Source of the DNA: Colletes latitarsis
Taxonomy: Eukaryota > Arthropoda > Insecta > Hymenoptera > Colletidae
Reading direction: 5' to 3'
Assembly: GCF_051014445.1 (NCBI RefSeq)
Contig: NC_135136.1
Coordinates: forward strand, 16,820,001-16,884,000
Length of the DNA stretch: 64,000 nucleotides
Shown in pieces: positions 14,001 to 25,300 of the stretch (position 1 is its first letter; the number at the start of each line of letters is the position of its first letter). The position numbers and the translations under genes were made by a program. The notes under the pieces were generated by a model that saw nothing but the letters and a program-made list of their open reading frames with translations, was not told the origin of the DNA and did no database searches.

Positions 14001-16032
14001 AAGTATGCGAAAAATGCGAAAGTACGAGCCAGATGAGGGCAAATACCAGACGTAACCCAGACATAACCGGCGTTATCCTCTAAAATATTAATCGCAGCCT
14101 GGTTTAATTGACTGTTTCAGTGTGGTACCACATTACTACGTTGTCATAGCCAGAAAAAGGCCAGGATCTGGCCAACAAGTATGCGAAAAATGCGAAAGAA
14201 CCAGCTCTTATTGACTGTTTCAGAGTAGTACCACATTACTACGTTATCCAAACCAGAAAAAACCCAGGATCTGCCCAACAAGTATGCGAAAAACGCGTAA
14301 GTATGAGCCAGATGATGGCAAATACCAGAACTAACCCAGACATAACCGGCGTTATCCTCGAAAATATTAATCGCAACCAGGTTTAATTGACTGTTTCGGT
14401 GTGCTACCGCATTACTACGCGATCCAAACCAGAAAAAGCCCTGGATCTGGCCTACAAGTATGCGAAACATGCGAAAGTATGAGACAGATGACGGCAAATA
14501 CTAGAACTAACCAAGACTTAACCGGCGTTATCCTGTAAAATATTAATCGCAACCAGGTTTAATTGACTGTTTCAGTGTGGAACCACATTACGACGGTATC
14601 CAAACCACAAAAAACCCAGGATATGCCCGGCAAGTAAGCGAAAAATGCGAAAGTATGAGCCGGATGGTTGGAAATACCAGAACTAACCCAGACGTAACCG
14701 GCGTTATCCTCAAAAATATTAATCGCAACCAGGTTTAATTGACTGTTTCGGTGTGGTACCGCATTACTACGTGATCCAAACCAGAAAATGGCCAGGATCT
14801 GGCCAAAAAGTATGCGAGAAATGCGAAAGTACGAGCCAGATGATTGCAAATCCCAGACCTAACCCAGACGTAACCAGCGTTATCCTCTAAAATATTATTC
14901 GCAACCTGATTTAATTGACTGCTTCGGTTTGGTACCACATTACTGCCATGTCAAAGCCGGAAAAAGGCCAGGATCTGGCCAACAAGTAAGCGAAAAATGC
15001 GAAAGTACGAGCCAGATGTGGACAAATCCCAGAACTACCCGAGACATAACCGGCGTTATCCTCTAAAATATTAATCGGGACCAGGTTTAATTGACTGTTT
15101 CAGTGTGGTACCACATTACTACGTGGTCCAAGCCAGAAAAAGGCCAGGATCTGGCCAGCAAGTATGCGAAAAGCACGAAAGTATGAGCCAGATGATAGCA
15201 AATACCAGAACTAACCCAGACGTAACCAGCGATATCCTCTAAAATACTTATTGGAACCAGCTTCTATTGACTGTTTCAGTGTGCTATCGCATTGCTACGG
15301 GATCCAAACCAGAAAAAACTCACGATCTGCCAACAAGTATGCGAAAAACCCGAAAGTACGAGCCAGATGAGGGCAAATTCCAGACCTAACTCAGACATAA
15401 CCGGCGTTATCCTCTAAAATATTAATCGCAACCAGGTTTAATTGACTGTTCCGGTGTGGAAACAGATTACTACGGGATCCAAACCAGAAAAATCCCAGGA
15501 TCTGGCCAACAACTATGCGAAAAACGCGAATGTACGAGCCAGATGAGGGCATATACCAGACCTAACCCAGACATAACCGGCGATATCCTCTAAAATATTT
15601 ATCGCGAACATGTTTAATTGACTGCTTCAGTGTGGTACCACATTACTACGTGATCCAAACCAAAAAATACCTGGATCTGGCCAACAAGTGTGCGTAATAC
15701 GCGAAAGCATGAGCCAGATGATTGCAAATACCAGAACTAACACAGACATAACCAGCGTTATCCTCTAAAATATTAATCGGAACCAGCCTTAATTGACTGT
15801 GTCAGTGTGGTACCACAATGGTACGGGATCCAAACCAGAAAAAACTCAGGATCTGGACAACAAGTATGCGAGAAACGCAGAAGTACGAGCCAGATGAGGG
15901 CAAGTTCCAGACCTAACCCAGACATAACCGGCGCTATCCACTAAAATATTAATCGCAACCAGGTTTAATTGACTGTTTCGGTCAGGTACCGCATTACTAC
16001 GTGATCAAAACCAGAAAAAGGCCTGGATCTGG
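11012..16032 (+). repeat. 5,021-bp higher-order block, second copy
   Basis: Tandem partner of the block starting at 5991, joined directly to it. After 16032 the array does not enter a third identical copy. It continues with sequence resembling the interior of the block (about 13644 on) at ~97% by eye. I found no difference between the two copies by eye. That means either a very recent duplication or an assembly duplication. Confidence 0.92.
14121..14223 (+). repeat. Truncated 103-bp monomer variant (copy 7)
   Basis: Counterpart of copy 6 in the second 5,021-bp block, sharing its private 'ctctt' change. Confidence 0.88.
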
Positions 16033-17180
16033 CCAACATGTATGCGAATGATGCGAAAGTACGAGCCAGATCAGGGCAAATACCAGACCTAACCAAGACG
16101 TAACCGGCGTTACCCTCTAAAATTTTAATCACAACCAGGTTTAGATGACTGTTTCGGTGTGGTACCGCATTAATACGTGATCCAAACCAGAAATATCCCA
16201 GGATGTGGCCAACAAGTATGCAAAAAATGCGAAAGTATGTGCCTGATGATTGCAAATACCAGTTCTAACCCAAACGTAACCTGCGTTATCCTCCAAACTA
16301 TTAATCGGAACCAGCTTTTATTGACTGTTTCAGTGTGGTACCACATTACTACATTATCCAAACCAGAAAAAACCCAGAATCTGCCCAACAAGTATGCGAA
16401 AAATGCGAAAGTACGAGCCAGATGAGGGCAAATACCAGACGTAACCCAGACATAACCGGCGTTATCCTCTAAAATATAAATCGCAACCTGGTTTAATTGA
16501 CTGTTTCAGTGTGGTACCACATTACTACGTTGTCATAGCCAGAAAAAGGCCAGGATCTGGCCAACAAGTATGCGAAAAATGCGAAAGAACCAGCTTTTAT
16601 TGACTGTTTCAGTGTAGTACCACATTACTACGTTATCCAAACCAGAAAAAACCCAGGATATGCCCAACAAGTATGCGAAAAACGCGTAAGTATGAGCCAG
16701 ATGATGGCAAATACCAGAACTAACCCAGACATAACCAGCGTTATCCTCTAAAATTTTATTCGCAACCAGGTTTAATTGACTGTTTCGGTGTGGTACCGCA
16801 TTAGTACGCGATCCAAACCAGAGAAAGCCCTGGATCTGGCCAACAAGTATGCGAAACATGCGAAAGTATGAGACAGATGACGGCAAATACTAGAACTAAC
16901 CAAGACTTAACCGGCGTTATCCTGTAAAATATTAATCGCAACCAGGTTTAATTGACTGTTTCGGTGTGGAACCACATTACGACGGTATCCAAACCACAAA
17001 AAACCCAGGATCTGCCCGGCAAGTAAGCGAAAAATGCGAAAGTATGAGCCGGATGGTTGGAAATACCAGAACTAACCCAGACGTAACCGGCGTTATCCTC
17101 AAAAATATTAATCGCAACCAGGTTTAATTGACTGTTTCGGTGTGGTACCGCATTACTACGTGATCCAAACCAGAAAATGG
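16010..17180 (+). repeat. Diverged ~1.2-kb duplicate of ~13.62-14.79 kb (offset ~2,389 bp)
   Basis: Offsets of 2,389-2,390 bp align this segment to the interior of the second 5,021-bp block. It includes the truncated monomer and the 'gtgtggaaccacattacgacgg' monomer. Scattered differences (for example 'acgtgatcaaaacc', 'aaatataaatcgc') show it is older than the 5,021-bp duplication. Similarity ends near 17180. Confidence 0.75.
16510..16612 (+). repeat. Truncated 103-bp monomer variant (copy 8)
   Basis: Same 73-bp internal deletion. It sits ~2,389 bp after copy 7 inside an older, diverged duplication, and the following monomer again begins 'gtagtaccac'. Confidence 0.88.
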
Positions 17181-17189
17181 CCAGGATCC

Positions 17190-18110
17190 GGCCAACAAGT
17201 ATGCGAAAAATGCGAAAGTACGAGCCAGATGAGGGCAAATATTAGAACTAACCCAGACATAACCGGCGTTATCCTATAAAATACTAATCGGAACCAGCTT
17301 TTATTGACAGTGTGGTACCACATTACTACGTGATCCAAGCCAGAAAAAGCCCAGGATCTGGCCAACAAGTAAGCGAAAAATGCGAAAGTACGAGCCAGAT
17401 GTGGACAAATCCCAGAACTACCCGAGACATAACCGGCGTTGTCCACTAAAATATTAATCGGACCCTGGTTTAATTAACTGTTTCAGTGTGGTACCACTTT
17501 ACTACGTGGTCCAAGCCAGAAGAAGGCCAGGATCCGGCCAACAAGTATGCGAAAAATGCGAAAGTACAAGCCAGATGAGGGCAAATACCAGACCTAACCG
17601 AGACATTACCGGCGTTATCCTCTAAAATATTAATCGCAACCAGGTTTAATTGACTGTTTCGGTGTGGTACCACATTACTACGTGGTCCAAGCCAGAAAAA
17701 GGCCAGGATCTGGCCAAAAAGTATGCGAGAAATGCGAAAGTACGAGCCAGATGATTGCAAATCCCAGACCTAACCCAGACGTAACCAGCGTTATCCTCTA
17801 AAATATTATTCGCAACCTGATTTAATTGACTGTTTCGGTTTGGTACCACATTACTGCCATGTCAAAGCCAGAAAAAGGCCAGGATCTGGCCAACAAGTAT
17901 GCGAAAAACGCGAAAGTATGAGCCAGAAGATTGCAAATACCGGAACTAACCCAGACATAATCAGCGTTATGCTCTAAAATATTATTCGCCACCAGGGTTA
18001 ATTGACTGTTTCGGTGTGGTACCACATTACTACGTGGTCCAAGCCAGAAAAAGGCCAGGATCTGGCCAACAAGTAAGCGAAAAATGCGACAGTACGAGCC
18101 AGATGAGGGC
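17190..18110 (+). repeat. Partial copy of ~11.7-12.46 kb block interior
   Basis: This segment shares the private 'gatgtggacaaatcc', 'ccaagccagaagaaggcc' and 'ggtttggtaccacattactgccatg' monomers with the 5,021-bp block. Part aligns at an offset of ~5,652 bp, with substitutions and indels. It is another older exchange product in family A. The 'ggtttggtaccac' monomer recurs once more near 19,945. Confidence 0.65.
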
Positions 18111-18989
18111 AAATCCCAGACCTAACCGAGACATAACCTTCGTTATCCTCTAAAATATTAATCGCAACCAGGATTAATTGATTGTTTCGGTGTGGTATCA
18201 CATTACTACGTGGTCCAAGCCAGAAAAAGGCCAGGATCTGGCCATCAAGTATGCGAAAAATGCGAAAGTACGAGCCAGATGAGGGCAAATACCAGACCTA
18301 ACCCAGACGTTACCGGCGTTATCCTCTAAAATACAAATCGCAACCAGCTTTAATTGACTGTTTCGGTGTGGTACCGCATTACTACGTGATCCAAACCAGA
18401 AAAGGCCCAGGACCTGGCCAACAAGTATGCGAAAAATGCGAAAGGACGAGCCAGATGAGGGCAAATACCAGAACTAACCCAGACATAACCAGCGTTATCC
18501 TCTAAAATACTAATCGGAACCAGCTTTTATTGACAGTGTGGTACCACATTACTACGTGATCCAAGCCAGGAAAAGCCCAGGATCTGCCCAACAAGTATGC
18601 GAAAAGCGCGAAAGTATGAGCCAGATGATAGCAAATACCAGAACTAACCCAGACATAACCAGCGTTATCCTCTAAAATACTTATCTGAACCAGCTTCTAT
18701 TGACTGTTTCAGTGTGGTACCACATTACTACGCGGTCCAAGCCAGAAAAAGGCCATGATCTGGCCAAAAAGTATGCGACAAATGCGAATGTACGAGTCAG
18801 ATGAAGGCAAATCCTAGACCTAATCGAGACAGAACCGGCGTTGTCCACTAAAATATTAATCGGACCCTGGTTTAATTGACTGTTTCAGTGTGGTACCACT
18901 TTACTACGTGGTCCAAGCCAGAAGAAGGCCAGGATCCGGCCAAAAATTATGCGAAAAATGCGAAAGTGCGAGCCACATGAGGGCATATC

Positions 18990-19400
18990 ACAGACCTAAC
19001 CGAGACATAACCGGCGTTATCCTCTAAAATATTAATCGCAACCAGGTTTAATTGACTGTTTCGGTGTGGAACCACATTACTACCAGGATCCAAACCAGAA
19101 AACACCCAGGATCTGGCCATCAACTATGCGAAAAACGCGAATGTACGAGCCAGATGAGGGCAAATCCCAGACCTAACCGGGACATAACCGGCGTTATCCT
19201 CCAAAATAGTAATCGCAACCAGGTTTAATTGACTGTTTCAGTGCGGTACCAATTTACTACGTGGTCCTTGCCAGAAAAGGGCCAGGATCTGGCCAACAAG
19301 TATGCGAAAAACTCGAAGGTATGCGCCAGATGATAGTAAATACCAGAACTAACCCAGACATAACCAGCGTTACCCTCTAAAATATTAATCGGACCCAGGT
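18990..19400 (+). repeat. Duplicate of ~440-830 (offset ~18.55 kb) in family A
   Basis: Starting near 'aatcgcaaccaggtttaatt' (481 against 19034), the two segments share the 'ctatgcgaaaaacgcgaatg' monomer followed by the 'cagtgcggtacca' plus 'ccttgccagaaaagggcc' monomer. The latter is repeated a second time from ~19400. This shows exchange across most of family A. Confidence 0.7.
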
Positions 19401-21720
19401 TTTATTGACTGTTTCAGTGCGGTACCACTTTACTACGTGGTCCTTGCCAGAAAAGGGCCAGGATCTGGCCAACAAGTATGCGAAAAACTCGAAGGTATGC
19501 GCCAGATGATAGCAAATACCAGAACTAACCCAGACATAACCAGCGTTATCCTCTCAAATACTCATCGGAACCAGCTTCTATTGACTGTTACAGTGTGGTA
19601 CCACATTACTACGTGATCCAAACCAGAAAAAGCCCAGGATCTGGCCAACAAGTATGCGAAAAACTCGAAGGTATGTGACAGATTATAGCAAATACCAGAA
19701 CTAACCCAGACATAACCAGCGTTATCCTCTAAAATACTTATCGGAGCCAGCTTCTATTGACTGTTTCAGTGTGGTACCGCATTACTACTGGATCCAAACC
19801 AGAAAAAACTCAGGGTCTGGCCAACAAGTATGCGAGAAATGCGAAAGTACGAGCCAGATGATTGCAAATCCCAGACCTAACCAAGACGTAACCAGCGTTA
19901 TCCTCTAAAATATTATTCGCAACCTGATTTAATTGACTGTTTCGGTTTGGTACCACATTACTGCCATGTCAAAGCCAGAAAAAGGCCAGGATCTGGCCAA
20001 CAGGTATGCGAAGAACGCGAAAGTATGAGCCAGAAGATTGCAAATACCGGAACTAACCCAGACATAATCAGCGTTATCCTCTAAAATATTATTCGCAACC
20101 AGGGTTAATTGACTGTTTCGGTGTGGTACCACATTGGTACGGGATCCAAACCAGAAAAAACTCAGGATCTGGCCAACAAGTATGCGAAAAATACGAAAGT
20201 ACGAGCCAGATGATGGCAAATCCCAGACCTAATCTAGACATAACCAGCGTTATCCTCTAAAATACTATTCGGAACCAGCTTCTATTGACTGTTCCAGTGT
20301 GGTACCACATTAGTACGTGATCCAAACCAGAAAAAGCCTAGGATCTGGCCAACAAGTATGCGAAAAATACGAAAGCACGAGCCAGATGAGGGCAAATCCC
20401 AGACCTAACCGAGACATAAACAGCGTTATCCTCTCAAATACTTATCGGAACCAGCTTCTATTGACGGTTTCAGTGTGGTACCACATTACTACGTGATCCA
20501 AACCAGAAAAATCCCAGGATCTGGCCAACAACTATGCGAAAAACGCGAAAGTATGAGCCAGATGATTGCAAATACCAGAACTAACACAGGCATAACCAGC
20601 GTTATACTCGAAAATACTAAGCGGAACCAGCTTCTATTGACTGTTTCAGTGTGGTACCACATTGGTATGGGATCCAAACCAGAAAAAACTCAGGATCTGG
20701 CCAATAAGTATGCGAAAAACGCGAAAGTACGAGCCAGATGAGGGCAAATCCCAGACCTATCCCAGACATAACCGGCGTTATCCTCCAAAATAGTAATCGC
20801 AACCAGGTTTAATTGACTGTATCGGTGTGGTGCCGCGTTACTACGTGACCCTAACCAGAAAAAACCCAGGATCTGCCCAACAAGTATGCGAAAAACGCGA
20901 AAGTACGAGCCAGATGAAGACAAATCCCAGACATACCCGAGGCATAACCGGCGTCATCATCTAAAATATTAATCGCAACCAGTTTAATTGACTGTTTCGT
21001 TGTGGAATCTCACTACTACGGGATCCAAACCAGAAAAGCCCAGGATCTGGCCAACAAGTATGCGAAAAACGCGAAAGTATGAGCCTGATGATTGCAAATA
21101 CCAGAACTAACCCAGGCTTAACCAGCGTTATCCTCTAAAATGCTAAGCGGAACCAGCTTCTATTGACTGTTTCAGTGTGGTACCACATTACTACGTGATC
21201 CAAACGAGAAAATGCCCAGGATCTGGACAACAAGTATGCGAAAAACGCGAAAGTATGAGACACATGAGGGCAAATACTAGACGTAACCCAGACATAACCG
21301 GCGTTATCCTCTAAAATATTAATCGCAAGCAGGTTTAATTGACTGTTTCGGTGTGGAACCACATTACTACGGGATCCAAACCAGAAAAAACCCAGAATCT
21401 GGCCAACAAGTATGCGAAAAGTGCGAAGGTACGAGCCAGATGAGGGCAAATACCAGACCTAACCCAGACATAAGCGGCGTCATCCTCTAAGATATTAATC
21501 GGACCCGGGTTTAATTGACTGTTTCAGTGTGGTACCACATTACTACGTGGTCCAAGCCAGAAAAACGCCAAGATCTGGCCGACAAGTATGCGAAAAATGC
21601 GAAAGTACGAGCCAGATGAGGGCAAATACCAGAACTAACCCAAACGTAACCAGCGTTATCCTGCAAACTATTACTCGGAACCAGCTTTTATTGACTGTTT
21701 CAGTGTGGTACCACAGTACT

Positions 21721-21752
21721 ACGTGATCCAAACCAGAAAAACCCAGGATCTG
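21721..21752 (+). other. Family A to family B switch point inside one monomer
   Basis: Upstream, the monomer reads 'ggaaccagcttttattgactg', typical of family A. Downstream it reads 'tctgttcaacaagcatgtgaag' and 'gagtctgatgagggcagat', typical of family B. The shared stretch 'tacgtgatccaaaccagaaa' lies between them. Monomer length and strand are kept across the join, as expected from homologous recombination between related arrays. Confidence 0.85.
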
Positions 21753-21840
21753 TTCAACAAGCATGTGAAGATTGCGAAGGTATGAGTCTGATGAGGGCAG
21801 ATCCCAGACCTATCCCAGACCTAACATGCGTTATCATCTA

Positions 21841-22229
21841 AAACATTGATCGAAACCAGGTTTAATCGACTGTTTCAGAGTGGTATCACATTACTACGTG
21901 ATCCAAACTAGAAAAAGCCAGGGATCTGTTCAACAAGTATGTGAACAATGCGAAAGTATGTGTCTGATGAGGGCAAATCCTAGCCCTAACCCAGACCTAA
22001 CATGCGTTACCTTCTAAAATATTGATCGAGACCAGGTATAATGGACTGTTTCCGTGTGGTACTACATCAGTATGTGATCCAATCCAGAAAATGCAACGTA
22101 TCTGGCCAACAGGTATGACAAATATACGAAAGTATGAGTCTGTTGAGGGCAAATCCCAGGCCTAACCTAGACCTAACATGCGTTATCATCTAAAAAATTT
22201 ATCGAGACCAGGTTGAATTGACTGTTTCA
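21841..22229 (+). repeat. Segment duplicated at 27645-28033 (offset 5,804 bp)
   Basis: About 0.39 kb, sharing private features 'ctgtttcagagtggtatcac', 'gtgtgtctgatg', 'ctgtttccgtgtggtactac' and 'gacaaatatacgaaag'. The match breaks at 'cagtgtggtacca' against 'cagggcggtacaa'. Confidence 0.8.
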
Positions 22230-22321
22230 GTGTGGTACCACATTACTACGGGATCCAAACCAGAAAAAGCACAGAATCTGGCCATCAAGTATGAGAAATA
22301 TGCGAAAGTACGAGCCTGATC

Positions 22322-25300
22322 AGAGCAAATCCCTGATCTTATCCAGACCTAACATGCGTTATCCTAAAATATTGATCGAAACCAGGTTTAATGGACTGTT
22401 TCAGTGTGGTACCACGTTACTACGTGATCCAGACCAGTGAAAACCCAGAATCTGGCCATCAAGTTTGAGAAATATGCGAACGTACGAGCCTGATGAGAGC
22501 AAACCCCAGACCTAACCAAGACCTAACATGCGTTATTCCCTAGAATATTGATCGAAACCAGGTTTAATGGACTGTTTCAGTATGGTACCACTTTACTACG
22601 TGATCCAGACCAGAGAAAGCCCTGTATCTGGCCAACAAGTATGAGAAATATGCGAAAGTATGAGCCCGATGCGGGCAAATCCTGGACCTAACCCAGACCT
22701 AACATGCGTTATCCTCTAAAATATTGATCGAGACCAGGTATAATTGACTGTTTCAGTGTGGTACTACATCAGTATGTGATCCAATCCAGAAAAAGCAACG
22801 TATCTGGCCAACAGGTATGAGAAATATGCGAAAGTATGAGCCTGATGAGTGCAAATCCCACACCTAACCGAGTCCTAACCGGCGTTATCGTCTAAAATGT
22901 TGATCGTGTCCAGGTTTAATCGACTGTTTCAGTGTGGTACCACATTACTACCTGATCCAAACCAGAAATAACCCAGGATCTGTTCAACATGTATGTGAAG
23001 AATGCGAAAGCATGAGTCTGATGAGGGCAAATCCCAGGCCTAACCTAGACCTAACATGCGTTATCATCTAAAATATTGATGGAAACCAGGTTTAATGGAC
23101 TGTTTCAGTGTAGTACCACATTACTACGTTATCCAGATCAGAAAAAACCCAGGATCTGGCCAACAAGTATGAGAAATATGCGAAAGTATGAGTCCGATGA
23201 GTGCAAATCCCAGGCCTAACCATGACCTAACATGAGTTATCATCTAAAATATTTATCGAGACCAGGTTGAATTGACTGTTATAGGGCGGTACAACATCAC
23301 TACGTGATCCAAACCAGTGAAAGCACAGAATCTGGCCAACAAGTTTGAGAAATATGCGAAACTATGAGCCTGATGAGGGCAAATCCCAGACCTATCCCAG
23401 ACCTAACATGGGTTATCCTCTAAAATATTTATGAAGACCAGGTTTAATTGAATGTTTCAGTGTGGTACCACATTACTACGTGATCCAAACCAGAAAAACC
23501 CAGGATCTGTTCAACAAGCATGTGAAGAATGCGAAGGTATGAGTCTGATGAGGGCAGATCCCAGACCTATCCCAGACCTAACATGCGTTATCATCTAAAA
23601 TATTGATCAAAACCAGGTTTAATGGACTGTTTCAGTGTGGTACCACCTTACTACGTGATCCAAACCAGAAAAAGCCAGGGATCTGTTCAACAGGTATGTG
23701 AAATATGCGAAAGTATGAGTCTGATGAGGGCAAATCCCAGGCCTAACCTAGACCTAACATGCGTTATCATCTAAAATATTGATCGAAACCAGGTTTAATG
23801 GACTGTTTCAGTGTGATACCACATTACCACGTGATCCAAACAAGAAAAAGCAATGGATCTGGCTAACACGTATGAGAAATATGCGACAGTATGAGCCTGA
23901 TGAGGGCAAATCCCTCACCTATCCGTGTCCTACCCGGCGTTATCCTATAAAATGTTGATCGAGACCAGGAGTAATCGACTGTTTCAGTGTGGCACCACTT
24001 TAGAACGTGATCCAAACCAGAAAAAGCCAGGGATCTTTACAACAAGTATGTGAAAAATGCGAACGTATGAGCCTGACGAGGGCAAATCCCAGACCTTTCC
24101 CAGACATAACATGCGTTATCCTCTAAAATATTGGTCGAAACCAGGTTTCATGGACTGTTTCAGTGTGATACCACATTACCACGTGATCCAAACCAGAGAA
24201 AGCAATGGATCTGGCTAACAAGTATGAGAAATATGCGACAGTATGAGCCTCATGAGGCCAAATCCCACACCTATCCGTGTCCTAACCGGCGTTATCCTAT
24301 AAAATGTTGATCCAGACCAGGATTAATCGACTGTTTCAGTGTGGTACCACTATACTACGTGATCCAAACCAGAAAAAGCCAGGGATCTGTTCAACAAGTA
24401 TGTAAAATATGCGATAGTATGAGTCTGATGAGGGCAAATCCCAGGCCAAACCTAGACCTAACATGCGTTATCCTCTAAAATACTGATCGAAACCAGGTTT
24501 CATGGACTGTTTCAGTGTGATACCACATTACCACGTGATCCAAATCAGAAAAAGCAATGGATCTGGCTAACAGGTATGAGAAATATGCGACAGTATGAGC
24601 CTGATGAGAGCAAATCCTAGACCGAACCCAGACCTAACATGCGTTGTCCTCTAAAATATTGATCGAAACCAGGTTTCATGGACTGTTTCAGTGTGATACC
24701 ACATTACCACGTGATGCAAACCAGAAAAAGCAATGGATCTGGCTAACGAGTATGAGAAATATGCGACAGTATGAGCCTGATGAGAGCAAATCCCAGATCT
24801 TATCCAGACCTAACATGCGTTATCCTCAAAAATATTGATCGAAACCAGGTTTCATGGACTGTTTCAGTGTGGTACCACGTTACTACGTGATCCAGACCAG
24901 TGAAAGCCCAGAATCTGGCCATCAAGTTTGTGAAATATGCGAAAGTACGTGCCTGACGAGGGCAAATCGCAGACCTATCCCAGACATAACATGCGTTATC
25001 CTCTAAAATATTGGTCGGAACCAGGTTTCATGGACTGTTTCAGTGTGATACCACATTACCACGTGCTCCAAACCAGAAAAAGCAATGGATCTGGCTAACA
25101 AGTATGAGAAATATGCGACAGTATGAGCCTGATGAAGGCAAATCCCACACCTAACCGTGTCCTAACCGGCGTTATCCTGTAAAATGTTGAACGAGACCAG
25201 GATTAATCGACTGTTTCAGTGTGGTACCACATTACTACCTGATCCAAACCAGAAGTAACCCAGGATCTGTTCAACAAGTATGTGAAGAATGCGAAAGTAC

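Larger units (their letters stand above)
1..21740 (+). repeat. Satellite array, family A (~176-bp monomers, head-to-tail)
   Basis: Direct tandem copies of a ~176-bp monomer. The period was measured between successive 'tgtggtacc' anchors (for example 3248 to 3424 and 3527 to 3703, both 176 bp). Family-A hallmarks are 'tttaattgactgtttc', 'aggccaggatctggcc', 'gcgaaaaatgcgaaag', 'cgagccagatg' and 'attaatcgcaaccagg'. Monomers vary by substitutions, a 6-bp loss ('attgacagtgtgg' in place of 'attgactgtttcagtgtgg', near 2085, 5306, 6806, 11827, 17303 and 18530) and recurrent 103-bp truncations. No inverted copy was seen. The stretch holds no credible gene. Short open frames, mostly on the minus strand and up to 126 codons, reuse the same monomer translation and cannot continue because 176 is not divisible by 3. 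A centromeric or heterochromatic role is inferred from array structure only. Confidence 0.97.

Noticed and set aside
319..21764. Many minus-strand open frames of 60-126 codons in family A with similar hydrophobic translations
   Set aside because: They are the same monomer read repeatedly. With a 176-bp period the frame changes every copy, so none extends past about two monomers. There are no upstream signals, no conserved start context and no codon-position pattern of substitutions that I can see.
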